DNA of 64,000 nt from Bacteroidales bacterium. GTDB taxonomy: Bacteria; Bacteroidota; Bacteroidia; Bacteroidales; F082. Positions 35,895 through 43,102 of the stretch are shown in pieces. The position numbers and the translations under genes were made by a program. The notes under the pieces are model-generated. The model was given only the letters and a program-made list of their open reading frames with translations, did not search any database and was not told the origin of the DNA. The DNA lies in NCBI GenBank assembly GCA_030690365.1, contig JAUYGX010000111.1:1-64000 (forward strand). The letters are read 5' to 3'. Position 1 is the first letter of the stretch; every line of letters starts with the position of its first letter.

Positions 35895-36665
35895 ATGTTC
35901 GAACTCTATAAAATCGTATTTCACCAGGGCAAACAGTTTATTCCCAATGTAACCACTGCAAAAGTACCCGGGATATTTCGTGGAAGACCCATCATTAGCA
36001 GCGAAAAAGTCAACGAAACTGAACTGGTTGAATTGTGTCCGGTGGAGGCTATTTCTGCAAGCCCGGTGAGCATCAACATAGGCAAATGCACGTTTTGTGG
36101 CGAATGCGCTCTCCGTTTCCCGGGAAAAATCACCTTTACAACCGACTACAAAATTTCAACCAACGAACGCAACCGATTGATCATTAAAGAAGGTGATGAA
36201 AAACCTGTGGAGGTAAATCCCGATACCGTCAGAAAAGAAATCCACCGCGTTTTTGGGCGATCACTTAAGCTCAGGCAGATATCAGCCGGCGGTGACAACA
36301 GTTGCGAATGGGAATTGAATGCCGCCAACAATGTACAGTTCGATATGGGTCGGTTTGGGATTGAATTTGTGGCTTCGCCCCGCCATGCAGACGGGATTGT
36401 GATTACCGGTCCCATCACCGAAAATATGGCCGAAGCGGTACAAATCTGTTACGATGCCGTTCCTGATCCCAAAATCATTGTACTGGTGGGCACAGAAGCC
36501 ATTAGCGGTGGATTGTTTGCCGATAGTCCGGCCGTAGACCGCAGCTTTTTGGATAAGTATCCCATCGATTTGTACATTCCGGGTAATCCGGCACACCCGC
36601 TCACCATTATCAACGGATTGTTGGATTTAACCAGGAAAAAGGAGCTTAATCGCCAGACGAAATAA
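35895..36665 (+). CDS. Ferredoxin-HyfI/NuoB-like fused small subunit lacking most proximal-cluster cysteines
   Basis: A 256-residue fusion. The N-terminal ferredoxin part keeps Cys48 (LCPVEA) plus Cys65, Cys68 and Cys71 (CTFCGEC), enough for one [4Fe-4S] cluster; the next CP position is Phe75-Pro76, so the second cluster is gone. The C-terminal part is NuoB/HyfI-like (MGRFGIEFVASPRHADGIVI, TGPITENMAEAV). Its cluster ligands are nearly all lost: the CxxC site reads DNSC (only Cys137), VGTCA reads VGTEA (Glu201) and PGCP reads PGNP (Asn231). Electron flow to a proximal cluster is therefore unlikely. It is the last gene of the operon; a toxin-antitoxin promoter follows. Confidence 0.87.
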   Translation: MFELYKIVFHQGKQFIPNVTTAKVPGIFRGRPIISSEKVNETELVELCPVEAISASPVSINIGKCTFCGECALRFPGKITFTTDYKISTNERNRLIIKEGDEKPVEVNPDTVRKEIHRVFGRSLKLRQISAGGDNSCEWELNAANNVQFDMGRFGIEFVASPRHADGIVITGPITENMAEAVQICYDAVPDPKIIVLVGTEAISGGLFADSPAVDRSFLDKYPIDLYIPGNPAHPLTIINGLLDLTRKKELNRQTK

Positions 36666-36685
36666 AACACGTGTCTTATTAAATA

Positions 36686-36731
36686 TTTTTACACGTACTG
36701 AAAATTTGACTTATCTTTGCAAGTGTAAAAA
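36686..36731 (+). promoter_or_regulatory. VapBC promoter with flanking inverted repeat
   Basis: TATCTTTG (36712-36719) is an exact -7 element. Inverted 9-bp arms TTTTTACAC (36686-36694) and GTGTAAAAA (36723-36731) flank it, a likely antitoxin-toxin operator. A palindrome ACACGTGT at 36667-36674 lies just upstream, overlapping the end of the preceding gene's trailer. Confidence 0.6.
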
Positions 36732-36743
36732 TGTTGATAAGCC

Positions 36744-36992
36744 ATGAACACAAAACTAACATTGACCATTGATCATTTCACCATCGAAAAAGCAAAGGCC
36801 TATGCAAAAGGAAAAGACCGTAGCTTATCCGATATCATCGAGAATTATCTTAATGTCATAACAGCAGACCAGAGAACTCCTGAAGAATTTTCACCGCTGG
36901 TGAATTCATTGCTTGGTAGTTTTAACGCACCGGAATCTTTCGATTACAAAGAAGAATTATCAAAAGCCCTTTCTGAAAAATACAATACATGA
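36744..36992 (+). CDS. Antitoxin of a VapBC-type module
   Basis: An 82-residue protein of the DUF6364-like antitoxin type: an N-terminal ribbon-helix-helix (KLTLTIDHFTIEKAKAYAKG, SLSDIIENYLN) for DNA binding and a C-terminal toxin-wrapping tail (SFDYKEELSKALSEKY). It overlaps the toxin start by 4 bases (ATGA). It should neutralise the PIN toxin and repress its own promoter through the inverted repeat upstream. Confidence 0.82.
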   Translation: MNTKLTLTIDHFTIEKAKAYAKGKDRSLSDIIENYLNVITADQRTPEEFSPLVNSLLGSFNAPESFDYKEELSKALSEKYNT

Positions 36993-37408
36993 AAAAAATA
37001 TTGATTGACACAGATGTGCTGCTTGACTTCTTCTTCGACAGAAAGCCTTTCTCCAAGGATTCTGCAATCATTTTAAGCTTTTGTGAACGAAATATTTTGG
37101 AAGGATATATTACTCCGGTAATAATCAGCAACATATATTACTTACTACGCAGGACAGCAAAACACGAAAAAGTAATTGATACGTTAAAGCAATTATTAAC
37201 CATAACGCATGTTCTACATATGGATAAGCTGGTGATTATAAAAGCATTAAACTCTGAATTTAAAGACTTTGAAGATGCATTACAAAATTTTGCAGCCATA
37301 AATAATGGAGCAATAGAAGCGATAATCACCAGGAACGTTAAAGATTATGCGAAAAGTACCATCGGGGTACTCACTCCTGAAAGCTTTGTAAAGCTATTGA
37401 ACACCTGA
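36989..37408 (+). CDS. vapC: PIN-domain toxin, VapC family
   Basis: A 139-residue PIN-domain ribonuclease. Acidic residues in KILIDTDVLLDFFFDR (first Asp of the active site), the Glu/Asp pair in SEFKDFEDALQNFAA and the Asp in TRNVKDYAKS form the metal site. VapC toxins cleave tRNA or rRNA when released from the antitoxin. Coupling to the antitoxin by ATGA overlap and the shared operator indicate a complete module. The RNA target cannot be predicted. Confidence 0.88.
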   Translation: MKKILIDTDVLLDFFFDRKPFSKDSAIILSFCERNILEGYITPVIISNIYYLLRRTAKHEKVIDTLKQLLTITHVLHMDKLVIIKALNSEFKDFEDALQNFAAINNGAIEAIITRNVKDYAKSTIGVLTPESFVKLLNT

Positions 37409-37424
37409 ATATTCATTTTTTGGT

Positions 37425-37432
37425 TAAGTTTG
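37425..37432 (+). promoter_or_regulatory. -7 element upstream of the chagasin-like gene
   Basis: TAAGTTTG matches TAnnTTTG exactly and lies 20 bases before the ATG at 37452. No TTG is seen at the 19-bp spacing. Confidence 0.5.
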
Positions 37433-37451
37433 TTGATTAAACCAGTAATCC

Positions 37452-37835
37452 ATGAATAAAAATATCGCATTCCTGTTTATCCTCCTAATCCCAATAATGA
37501 TGGGCTGTAAAGAACTTGTGGTGACCTATGCCGACAGCGGGACTACTGTACATCTGGCCGTGGACCAGATCCTTAAAATCGAACTACCTGCCAACGCCTC
37601 TACCGGTAATAACTGGCGCAAAATAAGTTACAACGACTCCCTTTTGATTAAAATGGGCAAACCCAATTATGTGCTTTCCGATGACCGCGATGGGGCTTCC
37701 GGAAAGATTTATTATAGGTTCAAGGGCCTGGCTCCCGGCACCTGCAAGCTAACCATGGAATACGGTTCCAAGTACGATTCCTCCAAAGAACCAATAAAAA
37801 TCTTTGAGCTGGAAGTCAACGTCGTTGGTCGCTAG
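37452..37835 (+). CDS. Chagasin-like (I42) protease inhibitor lipoprotein, copy 1
   Basis: A 127-residue lipoprotein; the signal ends IMMGCKEL. The Ig-like inhibitor fold of family I42 is indicated by LPANASTGNNWRKI, which corresponds to the chagasin NPTTG loop, and by GTCKLTMEYGSKYD, matching the later loop. Chagasins block papain-like cysteine proteases by inserting these loops into the active site. The NPTTG loop is altered here (NASTG), so inhibition may be weaker or differently targeted. A paralogue with an exact NPTTG loop lies at 49571-49981. The lipid anchor places it in the periplasm or on the surface. Confidence 0.8.
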   Translation: MNKNIAFLFILLIPIMMGCKELVVTYADSGTTVHLAVDQILKIELPANASTGNNWRKISYNDSLLIKMGKPNYVLSDDRDGASGKIYYRFKGLAPGTCKLTMEYGSKYDSSKEPIKIFELEVNVVGR

Positions 37836-37911
37836 TTTTTGAATTTCGCTTTCGCGGAAAAGAACCTCCCGTTGAGTTCATTAAAACCACCGAAGGTTCG
37901 CTGCTTTTTAT

Positions 37912-37919
37912 TATTTTTG
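37912..37919 (+). promoter_or_regulatory. -7 element of ffh
   Basis: TATTTTTG, an exact TAnnTTTG, 22 bases before the ffh ATG. No clear -33 element. Confidence 0.5.
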
Positions 37920-37941
37920 CACCCTAAAAAAATCACAGACT

Positions 37942-39273
37942 ATGTTTGAAGGATTAAGCGACAAGCTGGATCGGTCATTTAAAATGCTCAAAGGCCAGGG
38001 CCGCATTACAGAAATCAATGTTGCCGAATCGATAAAGGAAATTCGCAAGGCATTGCTCGATGCCGATGTCAGCTTTAAAATTGCCAAACAGTTTACCCAG
38101 GATGTAAAGGAAAAAGCACTTGGGGCCGACGTTCTCACCTCCCTGAAACCGGGAGAGCTGATGGTGAAGATCGTTCATGATGAACTGGCTGCCCTCATGG
38201 GTGGTGTGAATGTGGAAATCAACGTCAAAGGAAGTCCGGCAGTTATTCTGATTGCTGGTTTGCAAGGATCGGGTAAAACCACTTTTTCGGCCAAACTGGC
38301 CAATTACCTGAAATCAAAAAAAGGCAAACAACCTTTGTTGGTGGCTTGCGACGTTTACCGTCCTGCCGCTATCAACCAATTAAAGGTGCTGGGTGAGCAA
38401 ATTGGGGTAGATGTTTATACCGAAGATGACAGCAAAAATCCGGTTCAGATCGCTAAAAATGCCATTGCCTACGCCAGAGAAAAGGGCCGTCAGGTAGTGA
38501 TTATCGACACCGCCGGTCGTTTGGCCGTGGATGAGGAAATGATGAACGAGATTGCTGCCATTAAAAAGACCATTAATCCGGGAGAAACCCTGTTTGTGGT
38601 AGATTCCATGACCGGTCAGGATGCCGTGAATACAGCCAAAGCCTTTAACGACCGGTTGAATTTTGATGGTGTAGTTCTAACCAAACTGGATGGTGACACC
38701 CGTGGTGGAGCTGCACTTACCATTAAATCGGTGGTGAACAAACCCATTAAATTTGTAGGTATCGGCGAGAAAATGGAAGCGCTCGATTTATTCCATCCAA
38801 GCCGTATGGCCGACCGTATCCTCGGCATGGGCGACATTGTAACCCTGGTTGAAAAAGCCCAGGAACAGTACGATGTGGAGGAAGCCCGTCGTCTGCAAAA
38901 GAAAATTGCCAAAAACCAATTCAACTTCAACGACTTCCTCAAACAGATTCAACAGATCAAAAAAATGGGGAATGTTAAAGATCTGATGGCCATGATTCCC
39001 GGTGTGGGAAAGGCCATCAAGGATATGGACATCGACGACGATGCCTTTAAAGAAATCGAAGCCATCATTTTCTCCATGACCCCCGAAGAACGCGAAGACC
39101 CAAAAATCCTCAATGGTTCACGTCGCAAACGTATTGCCGACGGTGCCGGCTCCGACATCCAGGAAGTAAACCGCCTGATTAAACAATTTGCCGAAACTTC
39201 CAAAATGATGAAGGTAATGACCACCGGGGGCGGACGCAAAGCCATGAACATGATGAACAACATGAAACGATAA
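37942..39273 (+). CDS. ffh: Signal recognition particle protein Ffh (SRP54)
   Basis: A 443-residue SRP GTPase that binds signal sequences of nascent membrane proteins and docks with FtsY. The N domain spans about 1-85, then the G domain with P-loop GLQGSGKTTFSAKLA, DTAGRLAVDEEMMNE and TKLDGDTRGGAAL. The C-terminal M domain has the RNA-binding GSRRKRIADGAGSDIQEVN segment and a methionine-rich tail (MMKVMTTGGGRKAMNMMNNM). Length and motifs are standard. folD starts 5 bases after its stop, so the two are probably co-transcribed. Confidence 0.98.
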   Translation: MFEGLSDKLDRSFKMLKGQGRITEINVAESIKEIRKALLDADVSFKIAKQFTQDVKEKALGADVLTSLKPGELMVKIVHDELAALMGGVNVEINVKGSPAVILIAGLQGSGKTTFSAKLANYLKSKKGKQPLLVACDVYRPAAINQLKVLGEQIGVDVYTEDDSKNPVQIAKNAIAYAREKGRQVVIIDTAGRLAVDEEMMNEIAAIKKTINPGETLFVVDSMTGQDAVNTAKAFNDRLNFDGVVLTKLDGDTRGGAALTIKSVVNKPIKFVGIGEKMEALDLFHPSRMADRILGMGDIVTLVEKAQEQYDVEEARRLQKKIAKNQFNFNDFLKQIQQIKKMGNVKDLMAMIPGVGKAIKDMDIDDDAFKEIEAIIFSMTPEEREDPKILNGSRRKRIADGAGSDIQEVNRLIKQFAETSKMMKVMTTGGGRKAMNMMNNMKR

Positions 39274-39278
39274 ATAGT

Positions 39279-40175
39279 ATGTTGGGAAAAAAAACATCCA
39301 TCCTGATCGATGGAAAAAAAATGGCCGCCAAAATAAAAGACGAAATCAGGGCCAGAGTTGCCAAACTGATTGACGATCATGATACAGCACCGCACCTGGC
39401 AGCCATTATTGTAGGCGAAGATCCTGCCAGTCAGACCTATGTGAGCAGCAAGGAAAAAGCCGCTCAGAGTGTGGGTATTGTTTCATCGGTTTACCGTTAT
39501 CCGGAATCAACCACCCAGGAAGAGTTGCTCACCGCCATCGATTTTCTCAACCTGGACGACACAGTGGATGGGTTTATCGTTCAACTTCCGCTTCCCAAAC
39601 ACATAGATGTAGATAAAGTGATCGCCCGCATCGATCCCGAAAAGGATGTGGACGGTTTTCATCCGGTAAACGTAGGAAAAATGGCACTTGGCCAACCGGG
39701 ATTTGTATCCGCCACACCTGCCGGCATTGTGGAACTGCTAAAACGCTACAACATCGAAACCGAAGGAAAACATGTGGTGGTGCTGGGCCGGTCGAATATA
39801 GTAGGTTCTCCGGTAAGCATTCTGCTTTCAAAAAAAACCAATCCCGGAAACGCCACCGTAACCCTTTGCCACAGCAAAACAGTAAATATGGCGGAAATTA
39901 CCCGTTCGGCTGATATCCTGATCTGCGCAATAGGTCAACCACTTTTTGTTAAGGCCAACATGATTAAACCTGGTGCTGTTGTAATCGACGTGGGCATTCA
40001 CCGCATCCCGGCTAAAAACGACAAGGGCTATACCATTGTAGGTGATGTGGATTACAACGAAGTATCTTTTAAAGCCGGATACCTCACCCCTGTTCCGGGC
40101 GGCGTAGGTCCGATGACCATCGCCATGTTGCTGAAAAGCACGCTGGAAGCTCACCTACGTAAACACCAATCCTAA
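39279..40175 (+). CDS. folD: Methylenetetrahydrofolate dehydrogenase/cyclohydrolase
   Basis: A 298-residue bifunctional enzyme that interconverts 5,10-methylene-, methenyl- and 10-formyl-tetrahydrofolate. Signature blocks: VGEDPASQTYVSSKEKAAQS (with the catalytic Lys), VQLPLPKHID, GRSNIVGSPVSILL in the NAD(P) fold, and TPVPGGVGPMTIAMLL at the C-terminus. It lies 5 bases after ffh. The window also encodes gcvT, another source of one-carbon units, but about 20 kb away. Confidence 0.97.
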   Translation: MLGKKTSILIDGKKMAAKIKDEIRARVAKLIDDHDTAPHLAAIIVGEDPASQTYVSSKEKAAQSVGIVSSVYRYPESTTQEELLTAIDFLNLDDTVDGFIVQLPLPKHIDVDKVIARIDPEKDVDGFHPVNVGKMALGQPGFVSATPAGIVELLKRYNIETEGKHVVVLGRSNIVGSPVSILLSKKTNPGNATVTLCHSKTVNMAEITRSADILICAIGQPLFVKANMIKPGAVVIDVGIHRIPAKNDKGYTIVGDVDYNEVSFKAGYLTPVPGGVGPMTIAMLLKSTLEAHLRKHQS

Positions 40176-40227
40176 TCTGAGTTCCATACGGGAATGCAGT
40201 ATATAGCTCATTTGACTCCTTATTGCT

Positions 40228-41502
40228 TTGAAAACTCGTTCCATCATAAATAGCTTCATTCTCATCACATTTCTGGTGGTTAGCAACTGGTTTGCAGCCA
40301 GTGGACAGCAATCAACGGAAACAAATTCATCTCAATCAGTAAAACATTCTACTCCTGAGTCTGATATAAATCCAACTACTTATAACCTCACTGTTTACAA
40401 TCCCCCACTCCGGTATTTGCTGCCAAAAGAAGTGGAAGAAACTTCCGGGCTGGCCTATTTTCATGGCCGTTTGTGGACTATAAACGACAGTGGCGGACTT
40501 CCCGTAGTTTACGGCCTCGACACCCTGACCGGTGAAGTAGTGCAAAGGATTTCTATTGGTAATGCAACCAACCGCGATTGGGAAAGCCTGGCACAGGATG
40601 ACGAATATTTATACATTGGTGATTTTGGCAACAACTCCGGCAACCGTGACGATCTCATCATCTACAAGGTACCCCTGTCTGGCTTTCCGTTAACCGGAGA
40701 TATTGAGGTTCCGGCAGTAAAAATCTCCTTTACCTATGAAGATTATCAGGGTTCTGTCGAAAAGAAAAAGGAAAACAACTTCGATTGTGAAGCTTTTATT
40801 TCGGTGGACGACTCCTTATATTTGTTTTCAAAAAACTGGGGAAACCAACAAACACGATTGTACCGATTGCCCAAAACGCCGGGTAATTTTTCGGCAAAAC
40901 TGGTGGCCACCTTCGAAAGTAGGGGATTGATAACAGGTGCTGACATCGACCGTACTACAGGTGAAATCATTTTAACCGGTTACACCAACAAATCCTGGAT
41001 GCCTTTTTTATGGATTTTATCAGATTATACTGACCATCAGTTCTTTGCTGGAAATAAACGGCGCATCGACATGCTGAACATGCCTGCCACACAGGTAGAA
41101 GCCATTGTTTTTACCCACCCGTATAAAGGAGTGATTACCTCCGAAGGTCACATCCTGTTTTCACAATCTGCTTACAGCATCTCAACTCAAAACTGGCTCG
41201 AAACAGCTCCAGTGTCTATTGCCGCTATTTCTGACCAGGATTTGGATTTCACCCTAAACCCAAATCCTGCCAAGGGGAAGAAGGTTTTCCTGGAGTTTAC
41301 CTCCATCGCAGAAGGAGAATACAGGATCGACCTGTTGGATACTAAAGGCAACCAGCTCCCTCAGCCTGAACAATACTTTGACGGTAAAAAAGATAGCTAC
41401 ATCCGTATCAAACTAAAAATCAAACACCTGTCGAAAGGGACTTATTTTGTCCGTGTTACGTGCGGAGTGCAACAGGTGGAAAAAAAACTGACAATAGAAT
41501 AA
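40228..41502 (+). CDS. Secreted beta-propeller-like protein with T9SS sorting domain
   Basis: A 424-residue secreted protein of unknown function. The signal peptide (IINSFILITFLVVSNWFAAS) is directly preceded by a stop at 40213-40215, so translation must begin at the TTG at 40228 or the ATT two codons upstream; no ATG is available. The middle has propeller-like strands (EETSGLAYFHGRLWTINDSG, QDDEYLYIGDFGNNSGNRDD, ITGADIDRTTGEIILTG). The last 80 residues form a T9SS type A sorting domain (LNPNPAKGKKVFLEF, LSKGTYFVRV). Its stop codon overlaps the queE start by one base. Confidence 0.82.
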   Translation: MKTRSIINSFILITFLVVSNWFAASGQQSTETNSSQSVKHSTPESDINPTTYNLTVYNPPLRYLLPKEVEETSGLAYFHGRLWTINDSGGLPVVYGLDTLTGEVVQRISIGNATNRDWESLAQDDEYLYIGDFGNNSGNRDDLIIYKVPLSGFPLTGDIEVPAVKISFTYEDYQGSVEKKKENNFDCEAFISVDDSLYLFSKNWGNQQTRLYRLPKTPGNFSAKLVATFESRGLITGADIDRTTGEIILTGYTNKSWMPFLWILSDYTDHQFFAGNKRRIDMLNMPATQVEAIVFTHPYKGVITSEGHILFSQSAYSISTQNWLETAPVSIAAISDQDLDFTLNPNPAKGKKVFLEFTSIAEGEYRIDLLDTKGNQLPQPEQYFDGKKDSYIRIKLKIKHLSKGTYFVRVTCGVQQVEKKLTIE

Positions 41503-42134
41503 TGGCCACGATAAACGAAAATTTGCTTGAGGGAGGAAAAAAGCTTCCGTTGATGGAAGAGTTCTACACCTTGCAGGGCGAAGGATTTCACATGGGTAGG
41601 GCGGCATATTTTATACGTGTGGGAGGCTGCGATGTGGGATGTTCCTGGTGCGATTCCAAGGAATCGTGGAATGCACAGTTGTTTCCGCCTGTCTCTGTGG
41701 AACAAGTAGTTAGTAATGCGGCTTCGCATCCGGCCAAAACGGTGGTAGTTACCGGTGGAGAGCCTTCCATGTATCCAATGGACTACCTCACCCAGGCACT
41801 TCACCGCGAAGGTATTAAAACCATGGTAGAAACTTCCGGTGCCTACCCGCTGAGTGGAAGTTGGGACTGGATTTGTCTTTCTCCCAAAAAATACTCTCCC
41901 CCACAAAAAGAGATCTATCTGCATGCCAACGAATTAAAAGTCATTATTCAACATCCCGGCGATCTGGAATGGGCCGAGCGCAATGCCGCTTATGTATCAG
42001 ATTCGTGCATGCTTTTTCTTCAGCCCGAATGGAGCAAATCGGAAGAAATCATGGAGGTGCTTACCCGTTATGTGATGGAACATCCCCGATGGAGAATTTC
42101 GCTGCAAAGCCATAAGTATATGAGGATTCCCTAA
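41502..42134 (+). CDS. queE: 7-carboxy-7-deazaguanine synthase (radical SAM)
   Basis: A 210-residue radical SAM enzyme that contracts the ring of 6-carboxytetrahydropterin to 7-carboxy-7-deazaguanine in queuosine synthesis. The cluster motif is CDVGCSWCD (CxxxCxxC). FYTLQGEGFHMGRAAYFIRV and VVTGGEPSMYPMDYL are typical QueE blocks. The ATG at 41502 shares its first base with the stop of the secreted-protein gene (TAATG), so translation is coupled. The longer frame would overlap the upstream gene. Other que genes are not in the window. Confidence 0.95.
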   Translation: MATINENLLEGGKKLPLMEEFYTLQGEGFHMGRAAYFIRVGGCDVGCSWCDSKESWNAQLFPPVSVEQVVSNAASHPAKTVVVTGGEPSMYPMDYLTQALHREGIKTMVETSGAYPLSGSWDWICLSPKKYSPPQKEIYLHANELKVIIQHPGDLEWAERNAAYVSDSCMLFLQPEWSKSEEIMEVLTRYVMEHPRWRISLQSHKYMRIP

Positions 42135-42339
42135 GTGGAAGAGGGTAAGATGAATCCGTATCAGTGGTTCAAAAAAGGTTGTTCAGGTAATACCCGGCGA
42201 TCCCGCTAACTCACTCATGATCTACAACCGAAAAATCAAGTGCTTTCAAGTGAGAATTATCAGGTGTAAATCAATGTACTAAACTTTAAAATACCCACAT
42301 CGCCCGGCTTACTTATAATGAGTGTTGTGTGGTAGTGCT
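42135..42339. other. Intergenic region, nothing recognised
   Basis: About 200 bases between queE and the broken ParE-type toxin on the other strand. No reading frame of note, repeat or terminator hairpin was seen. Confidence 0.5.
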
Positions 42340-42644
42340 TTATTTATTAATCAATCTATTTGGGTTTTGTCTATGATCAAACAATGCAATTATCCGTATT
42401 TCGTAATTTATTATCCGATAATAAATCGTTGTTTGTCTGGATAATACAGATTTTCTCAAACCATTTGATTTATTGCTCTCGGCAAAAGGTAAGGATTATC
42501 TTCAATTAAATTTAGCTGTTTATCAAGTAGTTGAGAAATTTTCTTAATTTCTCTTTTTGTCCAGCGATTTTCAAGGTAATCAATTATACCTTTTAAATTA
42601 TTCAAAGCCTCATTAGACCATATCAGCTTATAGGTATTTTTCAT
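42340..42644 (-). pseudogene. RelE/ParE-family toxin with a frameshift
   Basis: The first frame starts at 42644 (MKNTYKLIWSNEALNNLKGI) and would stop at 42456 after NPYLLPRAINQMV. From about 42483 downward a second frame continues with SNKSNGLRKSVLSRQTTIYY, then RIINYEIRIIALFDHRQNP and a stop at 42340-42342. The joined product of about 101 residues is a complete RelE/ParE toxin, whose family length is 95-105. The shift lies at an A4 run (42484-42487, T4 on the coding strand); one extra base restores the frame. It overlaps the antitoxin gene by 17 bases. Either a natural inactivation or a sequencing error in the homopolymer. Confidence 0.85.
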
Positions 42645-42861
42645 AAACCTTACGGGCTGTATTGTGAGAATGAGTTCTGCCTTCTTCAAAATCCTTTAGC
42701 CCTCTGTTTATTGAATCCATCTCTTCTTTTTTTAAGGTATCCCACCAGTCTTTTGATTTTGAATAATCATCTTTTAATTCTCTCAATTTATCAATAATTA
42801 TTGCGTCATTCAATTTTGAAATCCACTCAATTAAATCTAATTTCTCCATTTGAATATTCAT
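42628..42861 (-). CDS. Antitoxin partner of the ParE-type toxin
   Basis: A 77-residue, charged, mostly helical protein (LIEWISKLNDAIIIDKLREL, WWDTLKKEEMDSINRGLKDF). The ending EGRTHSHNTARKVYEKYL is typical of small Bacteroidota antitoxins found before RelE/ParE toxins. It overlaps the toxin start by 17 bases in the same direction. With the toxin frameshifted, this antitoxin may persist alone. Family assignment rests on pattern and neighbourhood. Confidence 0.75.
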   Translation of the reverse strand: MNIQMEKLDLIEWISKLNDAIIIDKLRELKDDYSKSKDWWDTLKKEEMDSINRGLKDFEEGRTHSHNTARKVYEKYL

Positions 42862-43102
42862 ATCTTATAATTTTACACAAAAACAATCATTATCAAATTA
42901 ATTTACTAATCTCAATTTTCGGTTGTTTCTGGGTCAATTAGCATGCCATACCAGGCAGCTATGCTTTGTGGCGGACTTCAAAAGATAAATCTTTCTGCCC
43001 ACACTGATTTATATTTCATGCCTACGGTAGACAAGTGGAACTAAAATGTTCATTTGAAGGATGAAACCCGCCATATTCTATATACAACTTATGTAAAGGG
43101 TT
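42862..43102. other. Intergenic region, nothing recognised
   Basis: About 240 bases between the antitoxin and the leucine-rich secreted protein. No supported gene, promoter or repeat was found. Confidence 0.45.

Noticed and set aside
27339-36665. A true energy-converting hydrogenase
   Set aside because: All four NiFe cysteines are replaced in the large subunit and no maturation genes are nearby.
27339-36665. Respiratory complex I (nuo) or an Mrp antiporter
   Set aside because: No NuoE/F/G-type genes and the HyfB, HyfC, HyfE, HyfF, HyfG order is that of hydrogenase-4-like loci; Mrp lacks large and small redox subunits.
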